Shown: positions 9,707-16,888 of the stretch, piece after piece
Layout: each line of letters starts with the position of its first letter
Numbering within the stretch: position 1 is the stretch's first letter
Source: Acidothermaceae bacterium
Lineage (GTDB): Bacteria; Actinomycetota; Actinomycetes; Acidothermales; Acidothermaceae
Length of the DNA stretch: 24,183 nucleotides
Direction: 5' to 3'
Assembly: GCA_025925185.1 (NCBI GenBank)
Contig: JAICLV010000015.1
Coordinates: 1 to 24,183, forward strand
Translations under genes and position numbers: made by a program
Notes under the pieces: model-generated
Database searches by the model: none
Told to the model about the DNA's origin: nothing
Seen by the model: only the letters and a program-made list of their open reading frames with translations

Positions 9707-10855
9707 GCGCACTGGCTGACCGCAAAGCGCCGCGGCGAGCTGCCGCAGGCCGGCCAGGTCGTGCACGTCCTCGGCGAACGCCGGTGCCGACGTCGTCCTG
9801 ACCTTCGGATGGGCCAATCCGAACCCGGCCAGTTTGTGTTGCTCGCTCTTCTCCGCCTGCACGCGCTGGGCGTGCGTGCGCAACACGCCGGCCGCCAACG
9901 CGGCCGCCGGATCGCCCTCCCCTTCAAGCGCCTCGGCCGCGGCCAGCGCCTTGCCTGCGCTCAACTGCGGCACCGCCGTGCGATGAACCCGGTTCACGAC
10001 GACGCCGGCGAGTGGCATCTCCTCCTCGACCAGGCGCTCGACGAAGTACGACGCCTCGCGCAGCGCGTCGGGCTCCGGCGCGGCGATCACGACGAACGCG
10101 GTGCCGGGCGCGCGCAGCAGCTTCGCCGTCGCGTCGGCGCGCTCGCGCAATCCGCCGAACATCGTGTCCATCGCCGCGACGAACGTCTGCACCTCGGTGA
10201 GCAGCTGCGCCCCGAGCAGCCTGGTCATCGCGCCGGTCATCACCCCGAGGCCCGCCTGCACCACCTTGACGTAACCGCGACCGCCGGCTTTGGCCGGAAC
10301 GAGCAACGTGCGGATGAATCGGCCGTCGAGGAAGCGGCCCAACCGGCCTGGCGCGTCGAGGAAGTCCAACGCGGAGCGGGCCGGTGGCGTGTCAACGACG
10401 ATGAGGTCCCAGCGGTCGGATTTCCTTAACTGACCGAGTTTCTCCATCGCCATGTACTCCTGCGTGCCCGCGAAACTTGACGACAGCGATTGGTAGAACG
10501 GGTTCGCCAATATCTGCGCCGCTTTTTGCGGACTCGCGTGCGCCTCGACGATCTCGTCGAAGGTGCGCTTCATGTCGAGCATCATCGCGTGCAACTCGCC
10601 CGTGCCTTTGATGCCGGCCACCTTGCGAGGGGTGTTGTCGAGTTCGGTCAACCCCAGTGACTGCGCGAGTCGTCGAGCCGGGTCGATGGTGAGCGTGACG
10701 ACGCGTCGTCCGGACTCTGCGGCGCGAACGCCCAACGCCGCGGCCAGCGTCGTCTTGCCCACCCCGCCCGATCCGCAGCACACGACGACACGGGTGGCCG
10801 GGTCGGCGAGCAGGGCGTCGACGTCGAGCGACCGCGTCGTCGAGGCGGCGGACAT
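9701..10855 (-). CDS. ArsA/GET3-like anion-transporting ATPase (second of pair)
   Basis: The 384-residue cytoplasmic P-loop ATPase has a deviant Walker A motif, GSGGVGKTT at 28-36, and the DTPPARSALDFLDAPGRL segment after a hydrophobic strand (LIVVDTPPA), both typical of ArsA/GET3 proteins. It is the Rv3680-type member of an actinobacterial pair. No arsenic genes are near, so arsenite export is unlikely; a membrane-protein targeting or stress role is an inference. Its ATG at 10855 overlaps the TGA of the upstream ATPase gene by one base (TGATG), so the two subunits are probably translationally coupled and may form a heterodimer. The stop lies in the hairpin shared with whiB4. Confidence 0.9.
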   Translation of the reverse strand: MSAASTTRSLDVDALLADPATRVVVCCGSGGVGKTTLAAALGVRAAESGRRVVTLTIDPARRLAQSLGLTELDNTPRKVAGIKGTGELHAMMLDMKRTFDEIVEAHASPQKAAQILANPFYQSLSSSFAGTQEYMAMEKLGQLRKSDRWDLIVVDTPPARSALDFLDAPGRLGRFLDGRFIRTLLVPAKAGGRGYVKVVQAGLGVMTGAMTRLLGAQLLTEVQTFVAAMDTMFGGLRERADATAKLLRAPGTAFVVIAAPEPDALREASYFVERLVEEEMPLAGVVVNRVHRTAVPQLSAGKALAAAEALEGEGDPAAALAAGVLRTHAQRVQAEKSEQHKLAGFGLAHPKVRTTSAPAFAEDVHDLAGLRQLAAALCGQPVRG

Positions 10856-11910
10856 CAGGCGGCCCCTTGCGCGGCGAGCTCGCCGGCGAGCGCGTACAGC
10901 CGCCCGATGTCGTCGGTGTCGAGGTCGGGCAGTTGGTAGATCGGCCGCTGCGCCGCCTTCAGCTTGGTGAGCAGGCGCCGTTGGGCGCTGACCTGCAGCG
11001 CGTGGTCAGTGGCTTCGGACGCCAACCCGCGCACCGTCTCGTCGTCCGGCTTAAGACCGCCGGAGGCGAGGCCCTCGCGCAAGAGTTCGGTGTCGAGCTT
11101 GCCGCCGGCCGCGCTTTTCAGCGCGGACGACGGGAGCATCGAGGTGTGCGCGCGGTTGACGATGACGCCGCCGACGGGCAGGTCGAACGACCGCAACTCC
11201 TCAATGCCGTCCAGGGTTTCCTGCACCGGCATCTCCTCGAGCACCGCCACCCGGTGCACCACGGTCTGCGGCGAGCGGATCAACCGCATGATCGACTCGG
11301 CCTGCTTGTTGACCGGACCGATCCGCGCGAGGCCGGCCACCTCGGCGTTGACGTTGAGAAAGCGGGCCACCCGGCCGGTGGGGGGCGCGTCCATCACGAC
11401 GGCGTCGTAGACGTAGTCGTCGAGATTCTCGGACGGCGCGATTGCCGCGGCGGTGCGAGCCGGTCGCGACGAGAACCGCCGTCTGGTGGCCTCGTAGGCC
11501 TTGCCGGTGAGCAGGACGTCGCGGACCCCGGGCGCGATCGTCGTGGCGAAGTCGATGGCGCCGAACCGTCGGAGCGCCCGACCCGCGCGGCCGGCGCGGT
11601 AGTACAGCTCGAGGTACTCGAGCAGCGCCTCTTCAGGGTCGATCGCCAGGCCGTAAACCATCCCGCTCTCGGGGGCGACCGCGACCTTGCGCTCGGCGTA
11701 GGGCAGCGGCGGCGCGTCGAACAGCCGGGCCAGGCCCTGACGGCCCTCGCACTCGACGAGGAGGGTGCGTCGTCCGCCCGCCGCGAGGGCCAGCGCGAGC
11801 GCGGCTGCGACGGTGGTCTTGCCGGTGCCGCCCTTGCCGGTGACGACGTGCAACCGCACGCCCTCCCAGTCGCGATCTCGCGCCGTGGCTTCTCGCCTCG
11901 CCTGCCTCAC
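10855..11910 (-). CDS. ArsA/GET3-like anion-transporting ATPase (first of pair)
   Basis: The 351-residue P-loop ATPase has Walker A GKGGTGKTT at 25-33 after the strand VRLHVVT. It has a switch region around FATTIAPGVRDVLLTGKA and the VVMDAPPTGRVARFLNV motif. It corresponds to the Rv3679-type partner of the downstream ATPase. The frame is open as far as 12012, but the upstream part runs into the divergent DUF4177 gene. I chose the GTG at 11910 because a TACGCT hexamer lies exactly six bases before it, and because about 17 residues before the conserved strand agrees with what I recall of mycobacterial homologues. A GTG at 11857-11859 is an alternative, but it would remove the N terminus close to the P-loop strand. 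Cellular substrate is unknown. Confidence 0.88.
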   Translation of the reverse strand: MRQARREATARDRDWEGVRLHVVTGKGGTGKTTVAAALALALAAGGRRTLLVECEGRQGLARLFDAPPLPYAERKVAVAPESGMVYGLAIDPEEALLEYLELYYRAGRAGRALRRFGAIDFATTIAPGVRDVLLTGKAYEATRRRFSSRPARTAAAIAPSENLDDYVYDAVVMDAPPTGRVARFLNVNAEVAGLARIGPVNKQAESIMRLIRSPQTVVHRVAVLEEMPVQETLDGIEELRSFDLPVGGVIVNRAHTSMLPSSALKSAAGGKLDTELLREGLASGGLKPDDETVRGLASEATDHALQVSAQRRLLTKLKAAQRPIYQLPDLDTDDIGRLYALAGELAAQGAA

Positions 11911-11916
11911 TCGCCG

Positions 11917-11922
11917 AGCGTA
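11917..11922 (-). promoter_or_regulatory. -10-like hexamer for the ArsA-like pair (leaderless)
   Basis: TACGCT on the minus strand is followed by six bases and the GTG start at 11910. It shares a 37-bp gap with the opposing promoter of the DUF4177 gene. Confidence 0.5.
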
Positions 11923-11934
11923 TCCATGAACCCC

Positions 11935-11940
11935 TAGGCT
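11935..11940 (+). promoter_or_regulatory. -10-like hexamer for the DUF4177-RidA genes (leaderless)
   Basis: TAGGCT lies seven bases before the ATG at 11948. The identical hexamer precedes the carbonic anhydrase and nth genes at the same distance (6-7 bases). Confidence 0.5.
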
Positions 11941-11947
11941 CCGGGGC

Positions 11948-12106
11948 ATGGCGAAATGGGAGTACGCGACGGTTCCGCTGCTGGTGCACGCCACCAAGCA
12001 GATCCTCGACAACTGGGGCGAAGACGGCTGGGAACTGGTGGCCGTGGTGCCGGGCCCGAGCGCCGAGCAGCTGGTCGCCTACCTGAAGCGGCCGAAGTCG
12101 TCATGA
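11948..12106 (+). CDS. Small DUF4177-type protein
   Basis: The 52-residue product begins MAKWEYATVPLLVHATKQIL and continues DNWGEDGWELVAVVPGP, the characteristic WEY...LN.WG.eGWELV pattern of DUF4177 and the Rv3678A-type small proteins found beside RidA in actinobacteria. The function of the family is unknown. The ATG at 11948 has TAGGCT seven bases upstream. The TGA stop overlaps the RidA ATG (ATGA at 12103-12106), so the two are translationally coupled. The conserved pattern and the coupling make it a firm gene despite its size. Confidence 0.88.
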   Translation: MAKWEYATVPLLVHATKQILDNWGEDGWELVAVVPGPSAEQLVAYLKRPKSS

Positions 12107-12582
12107 CCACCCCCGAAGAGCGGATCTCGTCGCTCGGGCTGACCCTCCCGCCGGTCGCCAAGCCGGTCGCCTCGTACGTGCCGGCGGTCCGCACGGGTTC
12201 GTACGTCTACACGTCCGGTCAGCTGCCGACGGTCGACGGCGAGCTGGCCGAGGTCGGCCGCGTCGGCACTGACGCGGACGCCGCCGTCTCGCCGGAGGCG
12301 GCCAAGGCGGCCGCGCGGGTGTGCGCGTTGAACGCGCTCGCCGCGGTGCGCGGCGTTGTCGGCGACCTGTCGAAGGTGGTGCGCGTCGTCAAGGTCGTCG
12401 GGTTCGTGGCGAGCATGCCGAACTTCACCGGCCAGCCCGGCGTGATCAACGGCGCGAGCGACCTGCTCGGCGAGATCTTCCCGGACGGCGTGGGGCAGCA
12501 CGCCCGCAGTGCGGTCGGTGTGGCTGTGCTGCCGCTCGACGCTCCGGTCGAGGTCGAGCTGGTCGTCGAGGTGGCCGACTAG
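12103..12582 (+). CDS. RidA/YjgF/YER057c/UK114-family protein
   Basis: RidA-fold proteins form trimers; archetypes hydrolyse reactive enamines/imines made by PLP enzymes. The 159-residue product shows the N-terminal VRTGSYVYTSGQLP segment (29-42), a central helix with KVVRVVKVVGFVAS, and the C-terminal signature GQHARSAVGVAVLPLDAPVEVELVV, in which R135 matches the substrate-binding arginine. It is longer than the 125-130-residue archetype and resembles the Rv3678c-type subgroup, so deaminase activity should not be assumed. The ATG at 12103 overlaps the DUF4177 stop. The carbonic anhydrase gene follows after 20 bp on the same strand but has its own -10-like element. Confidence 0.9.
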   Translation: MTTPEERISSLGLTLPPVAKPVASYVPAVRTGSYVYTSGQLPTVDGELAEVGRVGTDADAAVSPEAAKAAARVCALNALAAVRGVVGDLSKVVRVVKVVGFVASMPNFTGQPGVINGASDLLGEIFPDGVGQHARSAVGVAVLPLDAPVEVELVVEVAD

Positions 12583-12590
12583 CCCACCGA

Positions 12591-12596
12591 TAGGCT
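12591..12596 (+). promoter_or_regulatory. -10-like hexamer for the carbonic anhydrase gene (leaderless)
   Basis: TAGGCT lies six bases before the ATG at 12603, in the 20-bp gap after the RidA gene. This suggests a separate transcript although the genes are closely spaced. Confidence 0.45.
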
Positions 12597-12602
12597 GGGC
12601 GC

Positions 12603-13103
12603 ATGTCGAGCGACGAGGTGTTTTCCGATGTCCTGCAGGCAAACGAGGCGCATGCGGCGCAGTTCAAGCTAGCCGCGCTCGAGGGCAACGCGGCGAAAGG
12701 GCTCGCGGTGCTCACCTGTATGGACTCCCGAATAGACCCGCTCGGGATGCTCGGCCTGAAGCCGGGCGACGCGAAAATCCTGCGAAACGCCGGTGGCCGC
12801 GTCACCGACGACGTGCTGCGCACCCTGGTGCTCGCGGTCTATCTGCTGAACGTCGACCGCATCATGGTCGTCCAGCACACCCGTTGCAAGATGGCCAGCG
12901 GCAATGAGGACGACGTGCGCGCCGCGATCAGCGAGGCCGGGGGCCCCGACACCCGAAGCCTGTCGTTCCTGACGACGCAAGACCAGGAAGGCGCGATCCG
13001 CGCCGACGTGCAGCGCGTGCAGTCGTGGCCGTACCTGCAAGGCGCGAAGGTGGGCGGCTTCATCTACGACCTCGGCGACGGCCGCATCCGCCGGGTCTGC
13101 TGA
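12603..13103 (+). CDS. Beta-class carbonic anhydrase
   Basis: This enzyme interconverts CO2 and bicarbonate. The 166-residue product carries the beta-class zinc set: C39, D41 and R43 in LTCMDSRID, and H92 with C95 in QHTRCKM. Other family segments are KILRNAGGRVTDDVLRTLVLAV and the C-terminal VGGFIYDLGDGRIRRV. The length fits the short Gram-positive/Rv1284-like subgroup. It sits between RidA and the Nudix/MBL genes; as far as I recall it is not part of this cluster in mycobacteria, so it may be a local insertion. The ATG at 12603 is favoured by the TAGGCT element. No signal peptide, so cytoplasmic. Confidence 0.94.
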   Translation: MSSDEVFSDVLQANEAHAAQFKLAALEGNAAKGLAVLTCMDSRIDPLGMLGLKPGDAKILRNAGGRVTDDVLRTLVLAVYLLNVDRIMVVQHTRCKMASGNEDDVRAAISEAGGPDTRSLSFLTTQDQEGAIRADVQRVQSWPYLQGAKVGGFIYDLGDGRIRRVC

Positions 13104-13113
13104 CCAGACTGCC

Positions 13114-13869
13114 GTGCCGGACGCGCCGCCGCCGCTGCCGCCGCTGCCGCTGCCGACGGCAGACCTGATCGAACGCGCGCGCACGTTTCGAGCCGCCGGC
13201 GGGCAGCCCGCCGTGGCGAGGCCGGCGGCCACCGTCGTCCTGCTTCGCGACGACGCGGCCGGGCTCGAGGTCTTCATGCTCCGCCGCCTCGTCGCCATGG
13301 CGTTCGCCGGCGGCATGCACGTGTTCCCGGGCGGTGTCGTCGACGCGACCGACGAGAGCCCAACGCTGGCCGCGATCCGCGAGACGTTCGAGGAGAGCGG
13401 CGTGCTGCTCGCGTCCGGAGCGCCCTCCGACGAAGAAGTTCTCGAGCAAGACCGGCTCGCGCTGATCGAACACCGCGCCACACTCGTCGATGTGCTGCGC
13501 CGGCACCACCTCGTCGCGCGGCCAGATCTGCTGCGCCCCTGGTCGCGCTGGATCACGCCCGTGTTCGAGCCGCGGCGCTACGACACGCACTTCTTCGTCG
13601 CGCTCGCTCCCGAGGGTCAGCAGGCGCGCGACGTCGGTGGTGAGTCCGACGACGCGACCTGGGTCGCGCCGCAAGTCGCGCTCGCCAGCGCGAGCCGTGG
13701 GGAGTGGTTGCTGATGCCGCCGACCGAGGCTACGTTGCGCGAGCTGCTGCGGTATCGAACGGCGGGAGAAGTATTCACCGCTGCGGAAAATCGCACGCCG
13801 TACGTGCTGCAGGCCGACGTCGACCTCGACGCCGAACCGCCGGTGTTCACGATCGTCGGCCGGTCATGA
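13114..13869 (+). CDS. Nudix hydrolase
   Basis: The 251-residue product has a Pro-rich N terminus, a Nudix beta-strand region starting AATVVLLRD, and a Nudix box around residues 73-97. The RETFEESG catalytic half (89-96) is intact; the first half is shifted, with six rather than five residues between Gly and Glu. The C-terminal half (WSRWITPVFEPRRYDTHFFVALAPEGQ) is typical of the longer actinobacterial Nudix proteins next to the metallo-beta-lactamase fold protein. The substrate, probably a nucleoside diphosphate derivative, is unknown. The GTG at 13114 lies ten bases after the carbonic anhydrase stop. No strong ribosome binding site is seen, so the exact start is less sure. The stop overlaps the next gene by four bases. 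Confidence 0.87.
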   Translation: MPDAPPPLPPLPLPTADLIERARTFRAAGGQPAVARPAATVVLLRDDAAGLEVFMLRRLVAMAFAGGMHVFPGGVVDATDESPTLAAIRETFEESGVLLASGAPSDEEVLEQDRLALIEHRATLVDVLRRHHLVARPDLLRPWSRWITPVFEPRRYDTHFFVALAPEGQQARDVGGESDDATWVAPQVALASASRGEWLLMPPTEATLRELLRYRTAGEVFTAAENRTPYVLQADVDLDAEPPVFTIVGRS

Positions 13870-14627
13870 GCCACGCCCGCCTCGTCCGCGCCAACAACCC
13901 GTCGCCGATGACGCTTGACGGCACCAACACCTGGGTGCTCAAGGGCGGCGACAACGCCCGGGCGATTGTCGTCGACCCAGGCCCGTTAGAACCCCAGCAT
14001 TTTCAAGCAATCCTGGACGTCGCTGGCAGCGTCGGCCTCATTCTGCTCACCCACGGGCACCCCGATCACGCCGAAGGCGCGAATGAGTTCGCCCGGCTGG
14101 CCGACGCCCCGATCAGGGCGATCGCCGAAGACCTATGTCACAAAGCGAAACCGCTACGCGACAACGAGGACATCGAACTCGACGGCATCGACGTCGGCGT
14201 CGTCGCGACGCCTGGCCACAGCGCCGACTCGGCCTGCTTCCTTCTTCCGGCGGACGCCGCGCTGCTCACCGGCGACACCGTCCTCGGGCGTGGCAGCACC
14301 GTCGTCGCGCATCCCGATGGGAAGCTCGCGGACTACCTGGAAACGTTGGGAAAGTTGCGCACGGTCGTCGACACGCACGGGGTTCGCGTCGTCCTGCCTG
14401 GGCATGGGCCGACCCGCGACGACCCGGCCGGCCTCATCGCGCAGTACACGACGCATCGCGAGGCGCGGTTGGCGCAGGTACGTGCGGCGGTCGCTGGCGG
14501 CGCGACGACGGCCGACGAGGTCATCGCGATCGTTTACCCAGACATCGACGAGGGTGTGCGGTTCGCGGCGCGCTGGACCGTGCTGGCGCAGCTCGCGTAC
14601 CTGGGCGTCACTTCGCCCGGCGGCTGA
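13866..14627 (+). CDS. Metallo-beta-lactamase-fold hydrolase (LACTB2/glyoxalase II-like)
   Basis: The 253-residue product has the metal-binding HGHPDH motif at 63-68, a further His in ATPGHSADS, the TGDTVLG aspartate motif and LPGHGP. The N-terminal NPSPMTLDGTNTW segment is typical of LACTB2-like proteins in the MBL-fold superfamily, which act as ribonucleases or thioester hydrolases; the reaction here is not known. A C-terminal helical domain is seen in EAIVYPDIDE...AARWTVLAQLAYL. The ATG at 13866 overlaps the Nudix stop (ATGA), so it was chosen over a start 162 bases upstream. The 3' end overlaps the convergent crp gene by 20 bp, the same convergent layout as Rv3676/Rv3677c. Confidence 0.92.
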   Translation: MSHARLVRANNPSPMTLDGTNTWVLKGGDNARAIVVDPGPLEPQHFQAILDVAGSVGLILLTHGHPDHAEGANEFARLADAPIRAIAEDLCHKAKPLRDNEDIELDGIDVGVVATPGHSADSACFLLPADAALLTGDTVLGRGSTVVAHPDGKLADYLETLGKLRTVVDTHGVRVVLPGHGPTRDDPAGLIAQYTTHREARLAQVRAAVAGGATTADEVIAIVYPDIDEGVRFAARWTVLAQLAYLGVTSPGG

Positions 14628-15282
14628 GCCCTTCGACGTCCTTGATGACGACGGCGCGCGACTCGATGCGGATCCAGCCGCGGCCGCTGAAGTCGGCCAG
14701 CGCCTTGTTGACCGTCTCGCGCGAGGCGCCGACGAGTTGCGCCAGCTCCTCCTGGGTCAGGTCGTGGACGACGTGGATGCCCTCCGGGGTCGGCTGCCCG
14801 AACCGCTCGGCCAACCCGAGCAGCGCTTTCGCGACGCGCGACGGGACGTCGGAGAACACCAGGTCGGCCATGACGTCGTTGGTCTGCCGCAACCGCTGCA
14901 CGAGCGCCTGGAGCAGCTGCACCGCGACATCGGGATGGTCCATGATCCAGGGCCGCAGCGCGTCGTGCGCGAGCGAGGCGAGCACCGAGTCGGTGAGCGC
15001 GACGGCTCCCGCGGTGCGCGGCCGCGGGTCGAACAGCGACAGCTCGCCGAACATCTCGCCGGGGCCGCGCACGGTCTGCAGGCTCTCGCGGCCGTCGGCG
15101 GCGGTGCGGGCGATCTTCACCTTGCCCTCGATGACCGCGTAGAGCTTGTCGCCCTGGTCGCCCTCGTCGAAGATCACGTCGCCACGGTTGAACTGCTCGC
15201 GCTTCATCGCGCCGCGCAGCGCCGTCCCCGCGTCATGGCTGAGCGCGACGAACAGCGGCAGCTTGCTAAGCACGTCCTCCAC
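14608..15282 (-). CDS. crp: Crp/Fnr-family transcriptional regulator (cAMP receptor protein)
   Basis: The 224-residue product has an N-terminal cyclic-nucleotide-binding domain. Its phosphate-binding cassette, GEMFGELSLFDPRPRT, holds E80, R89 and T90. A long dimer helix follows, then a C-terminal winged HTH with LTQEELAQLVGASRETVNKA at 175-194. It strongly resembles M. tuberculosis Rv3676, also 224 residues. It is expected to bind DNA as a dimer and respond modestly to cAMP. The GTG at 15282 gives exactly the family length; a GTG at 15297 would add five residues. A GAGAAT sequence lies seven bases before the chosen start, so a leaderless promoter is possible. The gene is 68 bp downstream of rsiG on the same strand. 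Its 3' end overlaps the MBL-fold gene. Confidence 0.95.
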   Translation of the reverse strand: MEDVLSKLPLFVALSHDAGTALRGAMKREQFNRGDVIFDEGDQGDKLYAVIEGKVKIARTAADGRESLQTVRGPGEMFGELSLFDPRPRTAGAVALTDSVLASLAHDALRPWIMDHPDVAVQLLQALVQRLRQTNDVMADLVFSDVPSRVAKALLGLAERFGQPTPEGIHVVHDLTQEELAQLVGASRETVNKALADFSGRGWIRIESRAVVIKDVEGLSRRAK

Positions 15283-15350
15283 GAGCGTGATTCTCACACC
15301 TTTGGACGCGGTCCGCAGGAGGGTGGTCGGATCAAGCCTGTCGTGGTGTG

Positions 15351-15902
15351 TCAGCTGCGGGCGGCCAACCGGGGGCGCGGCAGCGCGAGCAGGCACAGCG
15401 AGGGGTCCTCGCGGTAGCGGGCGATCAGCTCGGCGGTCGCTCCGGTGATCCGCCGATGTAGGGCGGCGCGATACGCAGACAGTTGGATCTCCGCGCCGGC
15501 GAGGTCCCGGGCCAGCGCCTCGTTGTGGCGCGGGTCGTCGCGCTTGGGCTCGCGCTCCCACAGCTTCGCGAGGTCCGGCAACGGGGGGATGTCCTCGACG
15601 GGCAACACCGTGATGAGCACCCGTCGTCCGCTGTTAATGCGAGCTTCCGCGAGCACGTTGCGCAAGTTGTCGACCTTCACCGCGCCGGCCTCACCAGCCC
15701 GGACGACGTCGAGGCGCGCCTGGATGATCCGCCGCCAGTACGAGACGCGGTTCTCCTCGTCGGCGAGAGCCGTCCGGTAGGCGCGCAGGTCCTCGATCGA
15801 CAGGTGGTCGAAGGTGTTGTTGCGCGTCGGAGCCTGGCGTGCGGACGTCCGGCTTGTCGCCGCGCGGTTCTCGGCGCTGCCCGTGCTCACCAGCGACCCC
15901 AT
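15351..15902 (-). CDS. rsiG: RsiG-like c-di-GMP-dependent anti-sigma factor
   Basis: In Streptomyces, RsiG holds the sporulation/motility-type sigma factor WhiG when armed by c-di-GMP; the ligand is bound by E(X)3S(X)2R(X)3Q(X)3D motifs on two antiparallel helices. In this 183-residue product the first motif is perfect: E50, S54, R57, Q61, D65. A second partial copy has E138, S142 and R145 but H149 and T153 in place of Gln and Asp. A SIEDLRAYR segment precedes the first helix, and IARYREDPSLCLLALP ends the second. The N-terminal 30 residues look disordered. I chose the ATG at 15902; an ATG at 15959 adds 19 residues with codon use unlike the rest. It lies directly upstream of crp. The family call is inferred from motif spacing and helical layout. 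Confidence 0.8.
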   Translation of the reverse strand: MGSLVSTGSAENRAATSRTSARQAPTRNNTFDHLSIEDLRAYRTALADEENRVSYWRRIIQARLDVVRAGEAGAVKVDNLRNVLAEARINSGRRVLITVLPVEDIPPLPDLAKLWEREPKRDDPRHNEALARDLAGAEIQLSAYRAALHRRITGATAELIARYREDPSLCLLALPRPRLAARS

Positions 15903-16098
15903 TCGTCCCGTGTGTTTGTCCCGTGTGTTGGTGCCTTGTGCGGTTTCCTCTCGCGGCATCGGCGCACATTTGGAGGTGCTTGAGGTGATCACGGCGAGCG
16001 TCACCCGGTCAGGCGAGCCGACCGCTACCGGTTTGCACTCAAGGTGAGTACCGTCTGGTTCCTGGCACCACCGGGATCGTTGGCAAGTGGGGCACGCA

Positions 16099-16887
16099 AT
16101 GGCTATCTCGCACAAGATCAGCGGCAACGCGATGCAGTTGGCCGTCTGCCAGGTCGACGACGGGCAGTCGCTGTACGCGGAGGCCGGGAAGTTCCTCTGG
16201 AAGACCGTCAACGTCGGCGTCGAGACGCGGATCAGCAATCCCAGCGGCCAGGCCGGCGGGTCGGGGGGCCTGCTCGGCATGGCGGTCAACGTGGGCAAGA
16301 GGATGCTGGCCGGCGAGTCGATCGCCTTCCAATACTTCACGCCGCATGGCGGCGCGGGCCTGATCAGCCTGGCCGGCACGCTGCCTGGCGAGATGCGGGC
16401 GATCGAGCTCGACGGCTCGCGTGGGTGGTTCGCCGAGAAGGACGCGTTCGTCGCGGCCGAGTCGACGGTCAACTTCGACATAGCGTTCAGCGGCCTGAGA
16501 TCCGGGCTGAAGGGCGGCGAGGGCTTCGTGCTCGAGAAGTTCACCGGCGTCGGCACGCTGTTCATCGCCGGGGCGGGCAACTTCATCGAGCTGAACCCCG
16601 CGAAGTACGGTGGCAAGATCCAGGTGCACACCGGCTGCCTGGTGGCGTTCGAAGACACCGTGCGCTACGGCGTCGAGCGGATCGGCGCGCTGAGTGGGCA
16701 GACCCTGATGAGCGGCGTCTTCGGCGGCAACGGCTTCAACCAGGCGACGCTCGAGGGCGACGGCACGGTCATCCTGCAATCGATGACGATCGAGTCGTTG
16801 GCGCACGCCATCGCGAAGAACGCCCATCTCGGGCATGAGGAGAAGGCAAGCAACCCACTGGGCAGCCTGTTCGGAGGTCGTGACTGA
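16099..16887 (+). CDS. AIM24-family protein
   Basis: The 262-residue product belongs to the AIM24/TIGR00266 family, predicted to fold as a beta-rich trimeric sheet structure. Recognisable segments are SLYAEAGKFLWKT, GESIAFQYFTPHGGAGLISLAGTLPGEMRAIELDG, the LKGGEGFVLEKFTGVGTLFIAGAGNFIELNP core and VHTGCLVAFEDTVRYGVER near the end. There is no signal peptide or membrane segment. The bacterial function is unknown; yeast Aim24 is linked to mitochondrial inner-membrane organisation. The ATG at 16099 follows GTGGGG; a GTG at 16087 is a less likely start. The next gene begins one base after its stop, so the two form an operon. It is divergent from rsiG across 196 bp. Confidence 0.9.
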   Translation: MAISHKISGNAMQLAVCQVDDGQSLYAEAGKFLWKTVNVGVETRISNPSGQAGGSGGLLGMAVNVGKRMLAGESIAFQYFTPHGGAGLISLAGTLPGEMRAIELDGSRGWFAEKDAFVAAESTVNFDIAFSGLRSGLKGGEGFVLEKFTGVGTLFIAGAGNFIELNPAKYGGKIQVHTGCLVAFEDTVRYGVERIGALSGQTLMSGVFGGNGFNQATLEGDGTVILQSMTIESLAHAIAKNAHLGHEEKASNPLGSLFGGRD

Positions 16888-16888
16888 C

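Noticed and set aside
15287..15297. Possible Crp autoregulatory site GTGATTCTCAC near the crp start
   Set aside because: The half-sites GTGA and TCAC are separated by three bases, not the six expected of Crp/Rv3676 sites, and they overlap the start region.
15984..16005. GGTGA-N12-TCACC dyad in the rsiG/AIM24 intergenic region
   Set aside because: Arms of five bases with a 12-base spacer match no known operator and are likely by chance; the spacing is wrong for Crp.
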